From contig NZ_JAUSZX010000001.1 of assembly GCF_030818015.1 (NCBI RefSeq), forward strand, positions 2,418,001 to 2,482,000: a stretch of 64,000 nt of DNA, given 5' to 3'. The position numbers were made by a program, and so were the translations under genes. Of the stretch, positions 61,897 through 64,000 are shown piece after piece (positions within the stretch are counted from its first letter, which is position 1; each line of letters starts with the position of its first letter). A model generated the notes under the pieces. That model was given only the letters and a program-made list of their open reading frames with translations. It did no database searches and was not told where the DNA came from. The stretch comes from Arthrobacter globiformis (lineage in GTDB: Bacteria > Actinomycetota > Actinomycetes > Actinomycetales > Micrococcaceae).

Positions 61897-62385
61897 CTAG
61901 GTCGTCTCCCGCTTGTAAACTTCGACGTCGGCCAAGCGCAGGACCGCGTCGTCGGTGCGCCATCCTGGCCGCAGGACCCGGGCTACCCGGAACACGAGGT
62001 ACGGGGACGGGGCCGTTACCCCGGCAACACCGTTATGCAGTTCGAGATCAAAAGGCTCCCCTAAGGTCGGAGTGATGGGTGTAACCCCGACCGTTCGGAG
62101 TGACTTTTGCACGTGTGCCCGGACGATTTCACTTGAGGACAGGTCATAGGTTCCCATAAGTGCCTGCAGCAGGACGTTGTACCGCTGCGTGCTCAGAACT
62201 TTGGCCCCGCAGTCCACGCCGGACGATGCTGGGGCTGGTATCGGGGCCGGATCCCCCCGCACTGCACCTCGCCTCAGTACCTTTGCCGCAGTGAAACCAA
62301 GGATGAGCGTTGCCAGCGCTGCAGCGGCGATTGCGGCCAGGACCCAGTAGGGAGGGCCGATGGCGAGTTCTGCGCGTGGGTCCAT
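61897..62385 (-). CDS. membrane-anchored GrpE-like nucleotide-exchange factor
   Basis: The 162-residue protein starts MDPRAELAIGPPYWV, has one membrane helix (about residues 15-36), then a GrpE-like C-terminal wing: LGEPFDLELHNGVAGV and VARVLRPGWRTDDAVLRLAD, matching the EPFDPxxHEAV and VxxVxRPGW patterns of GrpE. ATG 62385 follows AAGGAGG. It lies between the Hsp70-like and GTPase genes, so it probably exchanges nucleotide on that Hsp70 at the membrane. Confidence 0.76.
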   Translation of the reverse strand: MDPRAELAIGPPYWVLAAIAAAALATLILGFTAAKVLRRGAVRGDPAPIPAPASSGVDCGAKVLSTQRYNVLLQALMGTYDLSSSEIVRAHVQKSLRTVGVTPITPTLGEPFDLELHNGVAGVTAPSPYLVFRVARVLRPGWRTDDAVLRLADVEVYKRETT

Positions 62386-62440
62386 GTGTTCCTCCTTGAG
62401 CTGCAGGTGGCAGTGCGAAGCTTGTTGCAGAAGGACTTGT

Positions 62441-64000
62441 TCAGGGGTGCCGGAGCTTGGCCAGGCTCGCGTCGATGTCCTCGAGTTGCTTTTCAACGAC
62501 GGCTACCTCGTGCTTAAGGGCATCGATCCGCTGCTCGGACGCACGGGCAGAGAGCTGTTCCTGGGCCTGGCTCTCCTGGATCAGCTGCTGCAGCCGGGTG
62601 GAGGATTCCTGCAGCTGGGCGCGATAAGTCACGACAATTTCCGGTTTCAACCGGCGCAACCGCGAGTCCAAGTAGTCCCCTATGGTGGCGCGCTCCGCCT
62701 GCGCGAGTTTGGGAATTTCGGCCAAGAGGCGGCTCTTCTCCAGCATGTTCTGCCGGTAAAACCTGTTAACGGCGAACCATCCTCCCGCTCCCGCCACGGC
62801 AAACGGGACAGTTAAGGCAGCCACCGGCAAGCCAAGCACGGTGGCGCCCACGCCCAGAGCAGGAAGAATGCCGGCGACGGACCTTCCCATGGTCGATCCC
62901 ATGACAAAAGACATGGCTACTGTGGGGTCGAATCCCGTGTGATGCTTTTCGCTGCCCATATGGGGCGTGTCCGCGGGCCGCTCCCCACGGCTCAGGAGTT
63001 CGTTGAGTACGTCGGGCAGAGGGATTTCCCGGAACAACCCGTGCAGCAGCTGCCCAAGCTGTTCCTCGGCTTCATCGATAAGCTCTGCGCGGAGTACCAG
63101 GAGTTCGGCGAAGACGTCGCTTGTGAACTGTTGCGTGATCCTGCCCATCCGTAAAGTTCGCATCGCCTGGATACGGTTTCTCCATTGCGTGGCCCAGCCG
63201 TCAAGCTCTGAGGCTGCTTTGCGCATAACACCGGCCCGCAACTCCCCGAGGTCCCGCTCCAGATCCAAGGTCCACCGCTGCTGTTGTTCTTTCAGTTCGG
63301 AAAGCCTTTGACGTTGCGTCACCATTTCGGCCCGGGCCTCAGCAGGAGCATTGGCGATGGCGAGTCGGGTCAGTAAGGAGGTGCGGTGAGTGTCCAAGGC
63401 AGTGCGCGCGATACGGAGGGCGTTGGCCGTGGGGGCGGCACCAGCGCGGGCAAGGTCCTGTTTCAGGGATTTCAGCAACCCTGGCAGTCCGGAGGCACTC
63501 AGGAGTTCCTCGCGCTTGGACGGATCCGGCACGGAGTTCGCTGCATTGGCGATAACGGTCGAGACGCCGATGACAAATGATGGGGCCAACCTTGGAATAC
63601 GGGCACTGAGTAGTGCGGCGTTTCCTGCCACAACTTCCCGCCAGGAACTTGGGTATAGATCGGTTTTGGTGACGACCACCCCGATGGTTTCGACCCGGGT
63701 GGAGCACTGCTCCAGGTACTCAATCTCGGCGCTGGAGAGCAGCGCACCGGCATCGGTGACAAATGTGGCGATGGCTGCGGCTTCGAGAATCCTGAGGTTC
63801 AACACTGACGGGGGTGCCGTCAAGCCTCCTGGACTGGGGGCGTCAAGGAGTACCACGTCCGCCAGCAACCCCTGGCGTGTTTCTAATTCAACGCCTATGG
63901 GGTCTACCGCGTCCGTTCCTGATCCCGAACGTGAGCCATCAGGGTAGATCCATACGGGACCAGATTTAGTGCCTTCCTTCTTGGGTGGAACTACCCACCT
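62441..64000 (-). CDS. dynamin-like large GTPase (partial, 5' end outside window)
   Basis: The frame is open to the right edge; 519 codons are visible. LLDAPSPGGL fits the GTPase G3 motif (DxxG region), VVTKTDLYPSSW is the G4 motif (TKxD), and G1/P-loop lies beyond the window. Long helical stretches follow (RQRLSELKEQQQRWTLDLER), a hydrophobic hairpin typical of bacterial dynamin-like proteins (GILPALGVGATVLGLPVAAL), and a C-terminal coiled coil (QRIDALKHEVAVVEKQLEDI). This suggests membrane remodelling; IniA/IniC of mycobacteria are the best-known actinobacterial relatives. It is upstream of the GrpE-like gene. Confidence 0.84.
   Translation of the reverse strand, partial: RWVVPPKKEGTKSGPVWIYPDGSRSGSGTDAVDPIGVELETRQGLLADVVLLDAPSPGGLTAPPSVLNLRILEAAAIATFVTDAGALLSSAEIEYLEQCSTRVETIGVVVTKTDLYPSSWREVVAGNAALLSARIPRLAPSFVIGVSTVIANAANSVPDPSKREELLSASGLPGLLKSLKQDLARAGAAPTANALRIARTALDTHRTSLLTRLAIANAPAEARAEMVTQRQRLSELKEQQQRWTLDLERDLGELRAGVMRKAASELDGWATQWRNRIQAMRTLRMGRITQQFTSDVFAELLVLRAELIDEAEEQLGQLLHGLFREIPLPDVLNELLSRGERPADTPHMGSEKHHTGFDPTVAMSFVMGSTMGRSVAGILPALGVGATVLGLPVAALTVPFAVAGAGGWFAVNRFYRQNMLEKSRLLAEIPKLAQAERATIGDYLDSRLRRLKPEIVVTYRAQLQESSTRLQQLIQESQAQEQLSARASEQRIDALKHEVAVVEKQLEDIDASLAKLRHP

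Overview
The window looks like chromosomal or large-plasmid accessory DNA from a high-GC actinobacterium of the Arthrobacter / Pseudarthrobacter / Paenarthrobacter group (Micrococcaceae). The evidence is strong G/C bias at third codon positions, frequent GTG/TTG starts, several LacI-controlled sugar loci, CGNR and HxlR regulators, DUF3040 and UBP-type zinc-finger proteins, and a GTPase / GrpE-like / Hsp70-like cluster. The genus is inferred from gene style, not from a marker gene.

Layout. (1) 1-13.4 kb: a TetR tail, an HSL-type esterase, a SnoaL-like protein, a UBP zinc finger coupled to a thioredoxin-reductase-like flavoprotein, a zinc-independent ribosomal protein L36, then many damaged genes (LtrA, GFA, SulP, a sugar-binding protein). 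It ends with an intact sugar module: sugar porter, TIM-barrel isomerase and divergent LacI, with a perfect palindrome between them. (2) 13.4-19.1 kb: a gene graveyard holding a TnsA fragment, a twice-frameshifted MHS transporter, an AAA-ATPase tail abutting half an isomerase, and a Gfo/Idh/MocA gene with a stop and a frameshift. (3) 19.1-25.1 kb: an intact operon for Amadori products (fructosyl-amino acids): divergent LacI, polar-amino-acid-type ABC transporter, PfkB kinase and SIS deglycase, closed by a strong hairpin. (4) 25.4-41.6 kb: hydrolase, MFS transporter, then a divergent catabolic block (TDT/SLAC1 exporter, MBL hydrolase and esterase on one side; thiolase, flavin reductase, hydrolase-NTF2 fusion, enoyl-CoA hydratase, CGNR regulator and sulfurtransferase on the other), a rearranged second TDT gene, and a thioesterase/SDR pair divergent from HxlR. 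(5) 42-43.4 kb: a tRNA 3'-end remnant with a terminator, followed by four copies of a spaced motif and one of three 26-bp imperfect palindromes. (6) 43.4-47.1 kb: MFS transporter, dihydrodipicolinate-synthase-like aldolase and divergent LacI with three operator-like sites. (7) 47.3-57.6 kb: a 1,133-bp inverted repeat, apparently perfect, around a 4-kb stress-type module (crippled cold-shock gene, response regulator, CBS protein, SRPBCC protein, sigma fragment). A third diverged copy of the repeat-borne gene lies outside it, with a second damaged cold-shock gene, a broken DUF3040 gene and a TetR-resolvase chimera. (8) 58.7-64 kb: a lipoprotein trypsin-like/PDZ protease converging on an Hsp70-like / GrpE-like / dynamin-like GTPase operon.

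The intact genes form self-contained uptake-and-degradation modules, each with its own regulator. Between them lie truncated and frameshifted genes and recombinase traces, as expected of a rearrangement-prone accessory region. Several lesions are single-base losses and could be sequencing errors; this is stated where it applies.
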